From Acanthosepion pharaonis (taxonomy: Eukaryota > Mollusca > Cephalopoda > Sepiida > Sepiidae), in contig CAHIKZ030004732.1 in assembly GCA_903632075.3 (NCBI GenBank), positions 2,066,001 through 2,130,000 on the forward strand: a stretch of DNA of 64,000 nucleotides. The letters run 5' to 3'. Within the stretch, counting starts at the first letter, position 1. Every line of letters begins with the position of its first letter. A program made the translations under genes and the position numbers. The notes under the pieces were generated by a model. That model saw nothing but the letters and a program-made list of their open reading frames with translations, was not told the DNA's origin and did no database searches. Shown here piece by piece: positions 24,190 to 35,569 of the stretch.

Positions 24190-25145
24190 TTCTTGTTTCA
24201 CCTTGATGAATCTAATATCTATTAGCTTCATTTTTAAAATTGAAACATTAACATCAGTAATTTTTAAAGGGATTTTAATCAATACACTTGCTTGAATTAC
24301 TCTCTATGCATTTTATTTTCTTCAGGGAAATTAATAACAATAAAACTAAATCAAGAAGTCCTACTAAAGAAAAATTGTGCCTCTGACAGGAATCAAACCA
24401 GCATCCATTTTTTTCTATTAGGGAAACCATTTTTTAAGGCAAAGTTTGACCCTACCAGTTTGGCTACAGAGAACAGTCTGACTGAACACAATTTTAATTA
24501 TCTGTTTAAAGAATGTACATTTCCTGTTTGGACTTTATCAAATCTGTATCTGCTAACTTCTTTAATTTTTAAATGGATTTTTTAATCCAACTTTAATTAT
24601 TATTACAATAAATGTTATTTGTAGTGGCTATATGTGTTTAAGTTGTTATACCAGTCTTTTTTATTTTCTTAATGAAATTAAAAGTCTCATTATTCCTAAA
24701 AAAATTCAACAAATAATTTTTGACTTAAATAAAAATAACTGACTGATACCCCCCCCAAAAAAAAACTTGATTAAGCGTCAATTTCTAGTCATTTATCATT
24801 AAAATATCAATTGTCTTCAATATCTCTTTATTCTTGACTTATTGTAACTTCTTTGGTCCCTCCTCTTTGTCAACAACTTTAGATAGGATTGACTTAATGT
24901 TGTTAGCATTGCCTTTTCAATTGGATACACATTCTTTTCTTGTGAAGTTAAAAGATTAACAATGACACTTAAATGAATTTTAACCAGAATAATTATGTCA
25001 TGAGTTATATAATCCATTAGGATCATAAAGGTACCTCATCCATGGTGTGTTCTGAGCAAGATAGCCTGACAAAACCAATGAATCTTCAGGCTGGTTTTTG
25101 AATGCAGAATTTTCTTTTTCCTAGAATTTTAATAAAGCCCACTTC
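24190..25145. other. unassigned AT-rich sequence
   Basis: Two frames without recognised domains (24292-24585 plus, 24817-25026 minus). A near-repeat of TTTTTAAA.GGATTTTAATC-type text occurs at 24263-24285 and 24568-24590. Confidence 0.35.
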
Positions 25146-25149
25146 AAGG

Positions 25150-25322
25150 CAAGAGAGCCCAATCTGCCTTGCTATTTAACCCATAGATTGAGGAACATAG
25201 ATTCATGTCTTTTTTAAGGGAATGAATATAAAGTGGACAAAACAGTATTGAGTTGGGATTGAACCTGGTACACTGAATTCACCTTCCTCATGATAACTAT
25301 TACACTATGTTGTTAAATAATA
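25150..25322 (-). repeat. SINE-1 copy, diverged
   Basis: Minus-strand SINE-1: CCTTGCTATTTAACCCATAG, GATTCATGTCTTTTTTAAGG and, toward 25260-25320, the tRNA-like head (GGGATTGAACCTGGTAC on plus; inverted it gives a B-box-like GGTTCAATCCC). Confidence 0.55.
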
Positions 25323-26035
25323 CTGTAAGAATATGCATTATTGTATCTAATGCATAAGCAGCAGTGAGAAAAGTAATTCTATATAAAGCACCAAATACCT
25401 TGTTTGAATTGCTTGACTTGGAAAAAATATCCAATCCCTTCCTTTATATGTCATTGTTGCTATAGTTTCTAATACTTCTATAGATGTCATTCAATAGGCA
25501 ATACTTTGTTTATGTAATTGTTACTTCTTTTTATGTCTGCTTCCTTTTCAAATCTTTTGTGCTTGAAGTGGTAGTAAATTTACATCTTCCCCAATTAGTT
25601 CTTGAGGTTAGAGATGGACCAGGCTTTTGAAAGCTGCTTTCTAAACACGTTATCCCCGCCTTAGAAAAACATCACCACATAATTGTCCTATTCTCAGACA
25701 GTCCATGACTGTTTGCAATTCTTATACACAGTCTATCTTAACTTGCATATATATATATAAGGTGTATTTAGGCAGTGAGAATTCACCCAAAGAAGTTTCA
25801 TTAAATTAAACAGAGAAAATCTATTTACATTTTTATTGTATTTTACCAATTTTTGAATAATTTTACATCAGGATCAAAATTGCCAACAAACTGGTCAAAG
25901 TTTATGTTTCGTTCTGTTTTTAGATTTTTGAAAGAGGAATCAGTTGAAAGTGACATGATATAATGATTAAATGGAACAAATACATGCAATAAAAAATGTC
26001 AGGATGTAACCAACAAAATCTTGTCTACCACACTG
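25323..26035. other. AT-rich sequence with a PLE-associated phrase
   Basis: At 25750-25900 a short (TA)n is followed by AGGTGTATTTAGGCAGTGAG, which is matched by AGGTGTATCTAGGTAGCAAG after the (TA)n at 55384. This may be the flank or far end of the Penelope-like family. Otherwise nothing recognised. Confidence 0.35.
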
Positions 26036-26800
26036 ACAACATCCAGTTCTTGATAATGACTGAGACAGTTAAAAATATAGAAAATTAGGAGATCATTTTA
26101 AGCTAGAAAACCCTAGAAATTCTACTATTCTACATGTATGGAGATTAAAGGAAAAAATAAAAAAAAGATCTGATTGTAAACTAAAAAAATTCTAAAAAGC
26201 AGAGCCATAGCAATATCTGTAACCTTTGTTAAAAGTTAAATTTTTACATGTTAAATTTTTATCTTTTCATATGTATATTGAGCACTTTTTTAATACTGCT
26301 ATTCCCTGGTCTAATTCAACTTTGACCATTAATTTTTTTATTATTATAAAATATACTAGACATTTTCGTTATAGTGAATTGCTTTCTCCTTTGATCAGAG
26401 TAGCATTTTTTATCTCAAAATTGTGCTCAATCTAGTTACCAATGCATTTGATGTTTTGTAAAATCTAGAGAGTGGCTTGATCGCAATGTCATCTACAGTA
26501 AATTTGCACCCTGGCTCTTACAACATTTTATCATTCCTGACAGATCTTCTGTTATCACACTGTGGGTCATCTAATAACAAAAGTGAGGGAAACAAAAAGA
26601 AAAAGAATCTAAATAAAATTGATTAGACAAAATTTAAAAAAAAAAAAAAGAAAATTTAAAATTCCTAGCATCTCTTGTTCATGCACATGTGCAGTCATAC
26701 CAAAATAACAAATTTAGTCCAATGAAGTCCTAAAGGATAAAACACATCACAAGAAAATTTTTTACACTTTGTTATACATTACCTCAATATTGTTCTTGAT
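26036..26800 (+). pseudogene. Penelope-like element, 3' part with hammerhead-bearing end
   Basis: Degraded coding text at 26040-26220 (around VWRLKEKIKKRSDCKLKKF) resembles the C-terminal endonuclease-side region of Penelope-like elements, which pair a reverse transcriptase with a GIY-YIG nuclease. From 26470 the sequence matches the 3' ends at 55020-55310 and 62165-62480: TCATCTACAGTAAATTTG.CC, TTACAACATTT, GACAGATCTTCT, a lysine-rich end and then TGTTCATGCACATGTGCAGT. A hammerhead-like motif follows at 26713-26752. Many stops; inactive. A TA-rich region begins right after. Confidence 0.6.
26713..26755 (+). ncRNA. hammerhead-ribozyme-like motif, decayed (PLE copy 1)
   Basis: The order is CCAATGA (for CUGAUGA), AGTCC-TAAA-GGAT (stem II with a 4-nt loop), AAAA (for GAAA), a short CACATC and ACAAG. 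Stem II is kept but the first core box has two changes, so cleavage activity is unlikely. Confidence 0.5.
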
Positions 26801-26828
26801 ATAAAAATATATATCACTATCTCTTAAT

Positions 26829-26910
26829 ATTTGTATCTATAAAAATAACGTATAAACATAATATATATATATATATATATATTTTCTGTTATTTTTATGA
26901 CGTATAAACA

Positions 26911-26983
<73 letters not shown>

Positions 26984-27050
26984 ATGTTTATACCTTATTT
27001 TATAGATACAAATATTTGTATCTATAAAAATAACGATATAAACAGAAAAT
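26829..27050. repeat. inverted and direct repeats around TA tracts
   Basis: TTTGTATCTATAAAAATAAC occurs at 26829 and 27013. Its inverted form (TTATTTTATAGATACAAAT) lies at 26993-27012, immediately before the second direct copy. A (TA)n tract of about 34 units sits between (26912-26980). The whole can fold into a long hairpin. Confidence 0.7.
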
Positions 27051-27221
27051 ATATTAAAATAATTATCAAACTTTGTCCATATTATAATATATATATGGGT
27101 AATATAGGTAGATATACCACTGAGCAATGTATACAGATACATATAAATACTGTATAGTGTAATAAAAAAATAAAGAGAGCTATTTATTATATAGTAAGGA
27201 ATATAACAGTATTCTGTATAT

Positions 27222-27869
<648 letters not shown>

Positions 27870-27879
27870 GCCTTTAAAT

Positions 27880-29595
27880 CAACCAAGGGAAAGTGTCAAG
27901 CAAAACTGAGGGAGATAAAGGAGGGCTGGTGGACAGTAAAGGCTAAAGCTTTGCAGGTGACTGCTGACAGATGTGACTTAAAATCATTCTACCAAAACTT
28001 GAAGGGTGTTTTTGGTCCCATTTCCAGCGGCTTATTGCCAATCTTTTCTTCAGATAACATTCTTTTGACAAACAAATGTCACATTATCAAATGCTGGGCA
28101 GAATACTTCTTCATAGTCCTAAATCAAGATTTCTTCAAAGACCTGTTGCACAAAGCCTTTCTGTTAACCCTTCAACCTTTGAAGTCAAAAAAGCCATCAA
28201 ACAGCTTTCAAATGGAAAAAGCCCCTCCCTCTGGCGAAGATGGAATTCCAGCGTAAATATACAAATGTGCCAGCAATCTTTTGGCATGCAAAATTTGTGA
28301 ATTTTTCAACCTTGTGTGGGAAAAAGGAGAAGTACTACAGCAGTATAAGGATGCTTCAATTGTCCATTGTAAATGGTCAAAGGGGACAGGTGTGAGTGTG
28401 ACAACCATAGAGGAATCTCTCTTCTTTGGGTTGCTGGCAAAATCCTTGCTTGTATCATCCTGAATGAATTTAATGAATTTTTTGCCCCCAATGGTACAAA
28501 GCAAGGTTGAGTTCTTGCTCTTTTTCTCTTTGCAAATTTTCTTTTTTGCTATGTTTGAAAAAGCATTCTCTGACTTAAGTTAAGGAGTCAATGTTGAATT
28601 CAGAATAAGTGGAGGTCTATAAAATCAGCAACATTTTAAAACACAATCAAAACTTGGTCTGCAGCTGGTACGTGATCTTCTCTTTGTAGATGATGTCACT
28701 CTATTAGCAGAGGACATTCTAACTATCTTTGATAAATTCTCTGAAACAGTGAAATCATTTGGATTCACTATCAACATAAAGAAGACTGAGCTAATGTACC
28801 AGCCAGTACCAGGCAATCCATCTCTCACAAATCCTTCCATATTCATTGATGGTACAGCATTAAAAACTGTTGAGGCTTTCCCATATCTTGGATCAACAGT
28901 CTCTTTGGATGGAAAAATGGACAGAGAGATCCAATCTCGAATAGCCAAAGCCAAAACAGTATCCTGTAATAGGTTATAGAACACCAAATGTGTGTCTCTC
29001 AGAGTAAAGATCGACATATACAGATCAGTCTTTCTTTCAACCCTTCTCTATGGTGTTGAAACTTGGACCCTGTACCCCAAGCACATAAATCAACTTGACA
29101 CATTTCACATGTGCTGTCTTCGTGCAATAGGTGATATAAAATGAGATGACAGGTTCAAGAATAGTGCAATACTGAAGAATTGGAACAACATCACAGACAT
29201 TGAAACTATTTTGGCAAAGATAGAACTTAGGTGGGCTGGTCATGTTGTGAGAATGGATGAGTATAGGCTCCCAAAAAAGGTGCTGTATGGACAACTACCA
29301 AACTCCAAGCATTCAGACAAATTGAAAGACAACTTGAAACGTCTCAAGTTTGATCTGAAAACCTGGGAAGTCCAAGCATCAAACTGAAAAGAGGTGGCAT
29401 AAGACATGTTTCATTAAGTTAAAGGGTTTTGAAGACAGTAGATTGAAGCACCATGATCAGCTTTGTCAAGCTCTGAAGCAGAGACACCATCAAAATCCTG
29501 CTTTAACAAATTTTATCTGTCAGTGTGGCTTTGCTGCTCGCAGCAAGGTTGGGCTAGTATCACACTTAAGAAAGCACAAATGAAATATGTCATTC
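27880..29595 (+). pseudogene. LINE-Z reverse transcriptase with C-terminal zinc finger, multiple frameshifts
   Basis: The longest LINE coding remnant here, about 1.7 kb. In order: REIKEGWWTVKAKALQ and FYQNLKGVFGP.SSG (linker before the fingers); AIKQLSNGKSP and GEDGIPA (fingers); WEKGEVLQQYKDASIVH; the catalytic box as FVDDVTLLA (28682-28708, F.DD form); FGFTINIKKTELMYQ; FPYLGSTVSLDGKMDREIQS; FLSTLLYGVETWTLY; LRWAGHVVRMDEYRLPKK; and a C-terminal CQCGFAARSKVGLVSHLRKH finger ending near 29582. At least four frame changes and several stops kill it. The upstream endonuclease domain is absent; the left edge abuts the TA array. It would reverse-transcribe its own mRNA at a nicked chromosomal site. 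Confidence 0.8.
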
Positions 29596-29699
29596 CCTTA
29601 TCTGATTTTCTTCACAATTGCCTCTTCTAGCACGCATAAGTGTAAAATGAAAGGCACCATCAACTGCTGGTCCTCATTTATCCTTCACGGTAGGAGGGT

Positions 29700-30010
29700 C
29701 CGTTATATAAATATATATCCCAGTGTTTGGATTTGAGAATAAAACAACATTTACCCCCCAGGATTTTGAATCAGGATGTCAGGAAAAGCCAACTAACCAA
29801 TACTTCTGGCTCTGCTATTGCTGAGCATGTAATAAATAGCAGGAAATGTGTGGTTGATTTTAGTGGCGACTGTTTTTCGATTTTATCTAGGTCCCACTCC
29901 TCATTTCACCTCAAGGTTCTAGAGTCCTTGTATATCAGATCCAGTGTAACTTCCCTTTGTAAACTAAGGGAATGTTTACTGAGTCTGGATGTTATTGGAC
30001 TCTAGTTTCT
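29700..30010 (+). pseudogene. GIY-YIG-type (Penelope-like) endonuclease domain, C-terminal piece
   Basis: The 92-codon frame at 29727-30005 reads LDLRIKQHLPPRI, SGSAIAEHVINSRKCVVDFS, FSILSRSHSSFHLKVLESLY and ends SLCKLRECLLSLDVIGL. The order (R-x-x-x-H, S-A-I..H, C, then a LKVLES.YI block and a short tail) is the back half of the GIY-YIG region in one class of Penelope-like elements. The catalytic front half is missing. It differs from the PLE family at 26, 54 and 62 kb, so a second family is present. Confidence 0.5.
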
Positions 30011-30360
30011 TGAAATTCATATTTTTTTTTTCCATTCCATTCATTATAATAATTTAATTTACATGCTTTTATGTTTTTTATATCCCAAAAAATAAACTTG
30101 ATAAGTCCTCAGACAAAACTGGTTGTTCTTTTTTAGCTTTTTTAAAAATAAAAATGGCAAGATAGCCAACCCGCATTGCAAGTGAATTGCTGTAGCTGTG
30201 GGGGGGGAGATATGGGCAATGATAGGAAGTTGAACACCTACCTGATTTTTGGGCCTTATTTGCCCTATTTCGCGATATATACCATAGATAATGGATCGAA
30301 AAAAAAAAAAAAAAAAAAAAACTCATAAAATTATACTAATTTATGTCAATGATTCCATGA
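30011..30360. other. spacer with G and A runs
   Basis: Poly-A at 30299-30320 and a short G run near 30200. Nothing recognised. Confidence 0.4.
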
Positions 30361-30834
30361 GAAATTTTGGGTAATTTGCTTTTTAAGCTCCGCTCTAAAT
30401 ATCTAATAAAAATTTCCTAAACAGTTATTTTTTATTCTAAATTTACATGCTTAATTTGAAAATAACAAAGAATTTTTTTATAATATCTATTGTTTGGGGG
30501 TTATCGACAATAAAAGATTGGACTAATTCGTGTCATTGTCAGCTATGGCACAGCAGCCATTAATGGTGTTGTTTGCATCAGTGTGTGCAAAATAATTGAG
30601 ACAAAGGAATGTCTATTCCGCAGCAAATATATACAAACAACGCCAGTAATAGCTGCTGTGGTGAGAATGAATCTGAGCTTTTATTGTCGATAAATCCAAA
30701 AAGGTAGAATTTATGAAAATTTCTATGTTATTTTCAAATTAAGAATGTAAATTTAGATGTAAATATAACAATTCAGGAAATTTTTATTAGATACTTAGTG
30801 CAGGGCTTAAAAAGCAAATTTTATCTGAAATTTC
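30361..30834. mobile_element. palindromic (foldback) relative of TE-P
   Basis: Two arms of about 190 bp in inverted orientation: the left arm (30369-30560) starts GGGTAATTTGCTTTTTAAGC and the right arm ends with the inverse near 30826. Paired internal landmarks include AAATATCTAATAAAAATTTCCT against AAGTATCTAATAAAAATTTCCT, TTAATTTGAAAATAACA on both sides, and TTATCGACAATAAAAG on both sides. The left arm also matches TE-P at 5620-5810. A possible imperfect 8-bp duplication is GAAATTTT (30361) against GAAATTTC (30827). No coding capacity; a MITE-like hairpin element. Confidence 0.75.
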
Positions 30835-31480
30835 AACTTATTTCAGTGTTTTACAGAAGAGTTTTTATACAATAAATTTAAACTGTCCTCAAAAGTACTT
30901 TCTCTTGCAATTTCTAATTACTATGTAGTATTTATATTTGTTTATTTATGAAAGATTCTTGATATTTACTGTTGGATGGTCAAGATGAACATGATCAATG
31001 AGAGAAAACTACTCCTATTTGTATCCCATCCATAGTATGTGATGGCAGTGTTTGAATTCCTGTTAATTAGTCAGATATTATAAAAGCACTTTGATCATGA
31101 TCATGCGTAAAATATAAATATAAAATAATCATGTGTAATTATTACCAATACAATTGGATTAGGTGTGAAACAGCCGAGGTGTTTAAAATTTTGCGTAATT
31201 TGGGTTGTTTGATCATCAAAATCAAAGTAAAATGTGTGAAAATTGGATGTAATTATTAAAACAAATTAGGACCCATCTGATGATCGCTGTTTATTTTGTT
31301 TATCTTGAAGAAGATGACCCAGAAATTGGTAAAATAGGGTAGAATTTCTAAAAATAGTGAGCAATATTGAGGGTATGAGAGCAAAATCTTGGGGTCCACT
31401 GGTTCATCTAATATTGGTAGACTATTGTATTTACCATTTAACTTATTCATATTCAAATTTAAAGAATGAAACTGAAAGGA
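30835..31480. other. AT-rich intergenic sequence, nothing recognised
   Basis: A 75-codon minus frame (31256-31483) has no recognised motif. Confidence 0.4.
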
Positions 31481-31482
31481 CA

Positions 31483-31483
<1 letters not shown>

Positions 31484-31544
<61 letters not shown>
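31484..31544. repeat. (TA)n microsatellite
   Basis: About 30 TA units. Confidence 0.95.
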
Positions 31545-31548
<4 letters not shown>

Positions 31549-31880
31549 ATTTGTATTTAGGCAGAAATCCTTAGTTTATACATGTTTTATTAAAGATGAC
31601 AGGCAAGGTACTACGATTAAGCTTTTTTTTTTAATTTTTCTTGTGTTTGAATAAGTGTTTTCTTTTTGCGACACAGAGTGTGTATAAAATGCCCAAATGT
31701 TTTATACTTTTAGCCATCCTTGATAAAAATTTATGACATGAGATACTGTGCACTTGAAGAATTTTATATTTTAATTAAAGAGAAATTTTATTAAGTTCAA
31801 ATTTGTAAATGAACTAATACTGACGACTCTTTACAGTATAAGCTATTCCTTTCTGTGGAAGAAATACAATTTGAAAACCT

Positions 31881-32203
31881 AAAGAACAAAAGGTACAGTG
31901 GAGTAATGGATAGTGGCTCAGATTGAGGAATTGGAGAGCCAAGTTCGAATTCCAGTCGTATCCATTACATTCACTTACGTGCTAATACCCTTGGGAAAGG
32001 TATGAATCCTCTTCTTATCCCCCTGCTATGGGTAAATAGCAGGACAGACCAGGTTCTATAGATTTGGATGGCAACTGGTCTAATGCAGAAAGAAATGGCA
32101 ACCTACTGTGGGAAAAAATCTGCCTTGTTAGTCATATATCAAAAGATACATGATCACATAAGCATGTATCACGCATGGCACATAACTGACTGAAAGAGCA
32201 AAA
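31881..32203 (+). mobile_element. SINE-1, full length, with target duplication
   Basis: The best SINE-1 copy: a 301-bp body (31892-32192) between AAAGAACAAAA and AAAGAGCAAAA (10 of 11 identical). The head has an A-box-like GGAGTAATGGATAGTGGC and a B-box-like AGTTCGAATTCCAG, the internal RNA polymerase III promoter of a tRNA-derived SINE. The body has CTTGGGAAAGGTATGAATCC, TGGGTAAATAGCAGGACAGA and TGGATGGCAACTGGTCTA. The tail ends CATAACTGACTGA. It mobilises with reverse transcriptase from a LINE partner; which one cannot be told, since no LINE here shares its tail. Confidence 0.85.
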
Positions 32204-32674
32204 ATGCATTAATCCTTTACATGTAAACACCTAATAGTTTTTTTTAGTAATGTTTAAGCTTTGTTCCTACACAAAAACAACAGTAAAAGGATGGTTATTC
32301 CTTTGATACTGTCATTATTGTATACATTTTTGATTCCTTTCACAATATTTATTGTTTTAAAAAGTGATGATTAGAATTTTAATAACAGCCAAATGTGAAA
32401 GTGGATTTTTATATTTTCTTTATTCTTGAGAAGTGATATTAAACACTATGTATTTATTAGATTGCTTATTTACAAGATTAATTTCATATTTCCGAGATTA
32501 TAAAAGTAGGTGAACCAATTATAATGAAATATTTATAATTTACAATATTATAATGAAACAAATATGAAAAATTTATAAATTTATATTAGTGTCTGTAAAC
32601 AAGAAAATTTAAATAAATGTATAGCAATGAGTAACTGCAAATATAATTTTGAAAGAAATATGTTTTTGTTTCAT
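32204..32674. other. AT-rich intergenic sequence, nothing recognised
   Basis: No frame or repeat noticed. Confidence 0.4.
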
Positions 32675-33015
32675 TTCATTTTGTTGTTTTATGGCATATC
32701 AACACCTCAATGGGTATTTAATGCCAACAAAATTTTTATTGCTGGTAATATCTTTTTTTTTCCAAAAATGTATTGCTGGTAATTATTTTTTTTTTTTACA
32801 AAGTATTTCTGCTATTAAAACCTATTTTTACACTTTCATAGTGTTTTGACCCCAGTTTGTGGGTTAACTATTTGCTCATAGCTGGGACCCTAACAGGTGC
32901 TACCATCCTGGGTTAAGGAAGACCTGGGAACACCAGCAATTAAGAGGTGGTTCCACGCTCCTCAAAACCTCCTTGCTGTTGGATGTAGTTTATTGCCATA
33001 TCCAGGATGGAAATG
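32675..33015 (+). repeat. dispersed repeat D2, copy 2
   Basis: Contains TTTATGGCATATCAACACC, two units of the AATGTATTGCTGGTAAT-type motif (32714-32790), GGGACCCTAACAGGTGCTAC and GACCTGGGAACACCAGCAAT, then AATTAAGAGGTGGTTCCACG. The same features occur in copies 1, 3 and 4. Confidence 0.75.
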
Positions 33016-33429
33016 CATTTTCCAGGAATTTCTTACATTTTCTTCTGACACATACATTCACCAAATTAGTTTTCATAGTTATTTATAAAATAGTAAATAA
33101 TAAATATTGCATTGTAGTTGGTTTAATAATTTTGTAATTTTTTTATTAATTTTTCAATAAAAAATGTTTCTTTTCAAATTTATTTCTTTATGAAATGGTA
33201 AATAATAAATATGATATTGTACTTGGTTCAAATATTTTTATAATCTTGTAAATAAATTGTCAATAAAGTCAAAAGTAATAGCAGCATAAAGGGAATAACC
33301 ATCCTTTTGGTATAAGGTTTTCTTTGTGAGCACAAAGATTAAATATTGCATAGTTTACTTTCTAAACTTAATTATAATATTTATTCTTTAATATCATCAT
33401 GTCATTAGAGATGTATGGGTACCACGCGT
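33016..33429. other. AT-rich intergenic sequence with a local duplication
   Basis: GAAATGGTAAATAATAAATA (33193) repeats ATAGTAAATAATAAATA (33090) about 100 bp earlier, with a similar following GTA(G/C)TTGGTT. Nothing else. Confidence 0.4.
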
Positions 33430-33650
33430 ACTGTAGCTATAACAGTAGTGGTGTGTCTAGGGCAAAATAAACTGATAGAGCCTATTTCTTTTCAGATTGA
33501 TTTTGATTTCAGAGTTTTCCCTGTAGACTGGTTGCCACCCAAAGCTAGTAGGCCCTGCTATTTACCCCTATCTGGGAGCAGAAGAGATGAATTCATACCT
33601 TTCCCAATGGTATTTGTGTGAAAGCGAATGCAATGGCCTTGACAAGCCTA
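33430..33650 (-). repeat. SINE-1 copy, diverged
   Basis: Minus strand: GTAGACTGGTTGCCACCCAA, CCCTGCTATTTACCCCTA, GAATTCATACCTTTCCCAAT and GTGAAAGCGAATGCAATGG correspond in order to the SINE-1 body. Confidence 0.65.
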
Positions 33651-33989
33651 CTTTCCATGCTAACAACCACAATGCTAAGTCTATTTTCAGGCAATATCAG
33701 TAATAAAGTATGTATAAATACTTTTGAGCCTTTTGTATACATGAATAATAAGTAAGAAACACTTTTCTTAGTATTAATAAAAAGAAGAAATCAGAAATAA
33801 TTTTGATAAGAGAGCAATAAAATAAATCGATATTATAAAATAAATATCAATTATGTATCATATCAGGTCAGATAATAAAAACAAAAAAATATATTTGCTT
33901 GGTGATATCAAACATCTCTCAATAATCTCTCTTTTATTTCCTTTCTGTTACAAGTAATTTCAGCAAGAGTTAACTTTAATTTCTGAACA

Positions 33990-34015
33990 GATTTACCACC
34001 AGAGGGCAGCATGAA
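33990..34015 (+). promoter_or_regulatory. CTCF-motif match
   Basis: CCACCAGAGGGCAGC at 33996-34010 fits the animal CTCF core CCASYAGRKGGCR at every position. It lies in a 200-bp stretch that is less AT-rich than its surroundings and in no recognised repeat. Binding is an inference. Confidence 0.4.
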
Positions 34016-34430
34016 ATTGGGAGAACAAATGCAGGCTGCAACAATGCTTGCCACAGGGCTGCCAGCAAAGAGCTCAAGATAACTTATCTTGTGAATTGAC
34101 TCAGCTCAGGGCAATTGAATATATGCAAATTTGTATTGAACCAGAATCAAACTGCTTGTTGCAGAACTAAATGGAGAATATTATGAACATTTTGGTATGA
34201 CAATGTTCTGACATGTAATGCCTATGGAAACTTTTTGCCTCTCTTCTTGAATGATTACGGAAATGGAATGCATTTTGAATGCATGTGAGAGTGGCTTTCT
34301 TTGCTTGTTTGTAAATTACAATTATCAAAAATGTTTTACTTTGTTTCAATTTAATTATTCAAATTATCAATTGATCCTAATCTATTTTAATGCATTATAT
34401 TCTCTTAATCTGTTTATCAATTTTAATCTC
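34016..34430. other. intergenic sequence, nothing recognised
   Basis: No repeat family or coding frame noticed before the tetranucleotide array. Confidence 0.4.
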
Positions 34431-34449
34431 ATCATATGTCTATGTCTGT

Positions 34450-34520
34450 TCACATCTATATATGTATGTATATATCTATCTATTTATCTATTTCCATCTG
34501 TTCTTATTTCAGTTTGTTCA

Positions 34521-34581
<61 letters not shown>

Positions 34582-34608
34582 CCATCTGTTCTTATTTCAG
34601 TTTGTTCA

Positions 34609-34668
<60 letters not shown>

Positions 34669-34680
34669 CCATTCTGCTCA

Positions 34681-34730
<50 letters not shown>

Positions 34731-34885
34731 AGTCTGTTCATGTCTATGTATGTATGTATGTATGTATGCATGTATGCATCTATCTATCAATCTATTTCAA
34801 TCTGTTCATATCTCTATTTCAGTCTGTTCCTATTTGTTTATCTATCTATTGATTGATAGATAGCTAGATAGATAGATAGACAGAG

Positions 34886-34944
<59 letters not shown>

Positions 34945-34945
34945 A
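34450..34945. repeat. (ATCT)n microsatellite array in blocks
   Basis: Four or more (ATCT)n blocks separated by the recurring spacer CCATCTGTTCTTATTTCAG, or variants such as GTCTGTTCATATC, plus a short inverted stretch (GATAGATAGATAGATAGACA, 34855-34882). The spacer's recurrence means whole blocks were duplicated. Confidence 0.95.
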
Positions 34946-35569
34946 CCTTTCTTTCAGTGTTCTCATCTATACCTGTTCATAATGTATGACAAAAGTTGTT
35001 TTGGGAGAATATAAAAAATGAATTTTACCTTTTTTTTCTAAATATTGAAAGTTCCTTTCTTTTTCTTTTCATTAATACATTTTGGACTTAGAAGAAGAAT
35101 ACTTCAAACTTCAAAGAAAGACACTTTATTTAAATCACTGTCTTGTTTAAAATGTAATAAAAACTGAAAGAATATTAAATTTGCTCTTCATTGTTTTAAA
35201 TCAGTTTAACTTATCAATATTATTTCAAAAATGAATTACAAACAATATTACCCAGATAGTTCATCAGCAAAATGTTGGCATATTGGTATGGCACTTGCCT
35301 GCTTATATCCAGGTTGAAAGTTTGAATCAGAGTAGGGTTTACTTAATTTTTGGTATGGTTAAAATGTGGCAAAACCAAACAATAATATGTACTTCAATTC
35401 TTTTTAAACCATTGAGTCCAAAACATTTGAGACAAATTCCAAAAACCAAGTTACAATGCGGAGACACATTGAACCATTTCATTCTTTTCCAATTAAACCT
35501 TGCTCTTTTAAACATTTACTTTAATAAGAAATCTTTTTGATAGAGTTGATCATGAAAGCCCTTTCTTTT
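34946..35569. other. intergenic sequence, nothing recognised
   Basis: An 85-codon plus frame (35283-35540) has no recognised motif. Confidence 0.4.

Noticed and set aside
31892..32192. A genuine tRNA gene at the head of SINE-1
   Set aside because: The A- and B-box-like words are present but no cloverleaf with an acceptor stem can be closed, and the sequence continues into a repeated body.
34251..34856. A 201-codon frame rich in SIYLSIYL
   Set aside because: Translation of the ATCT array; all three forward frames stay open for the same reason.
34450..34945. CRISPR-like array (regular spacers between ATCT blocks)
   Set aside because: The repeated unit is a plain tetranucleotide and the spacers are near-identical, the opposite of a CRISPR; the context is eukaryotic.
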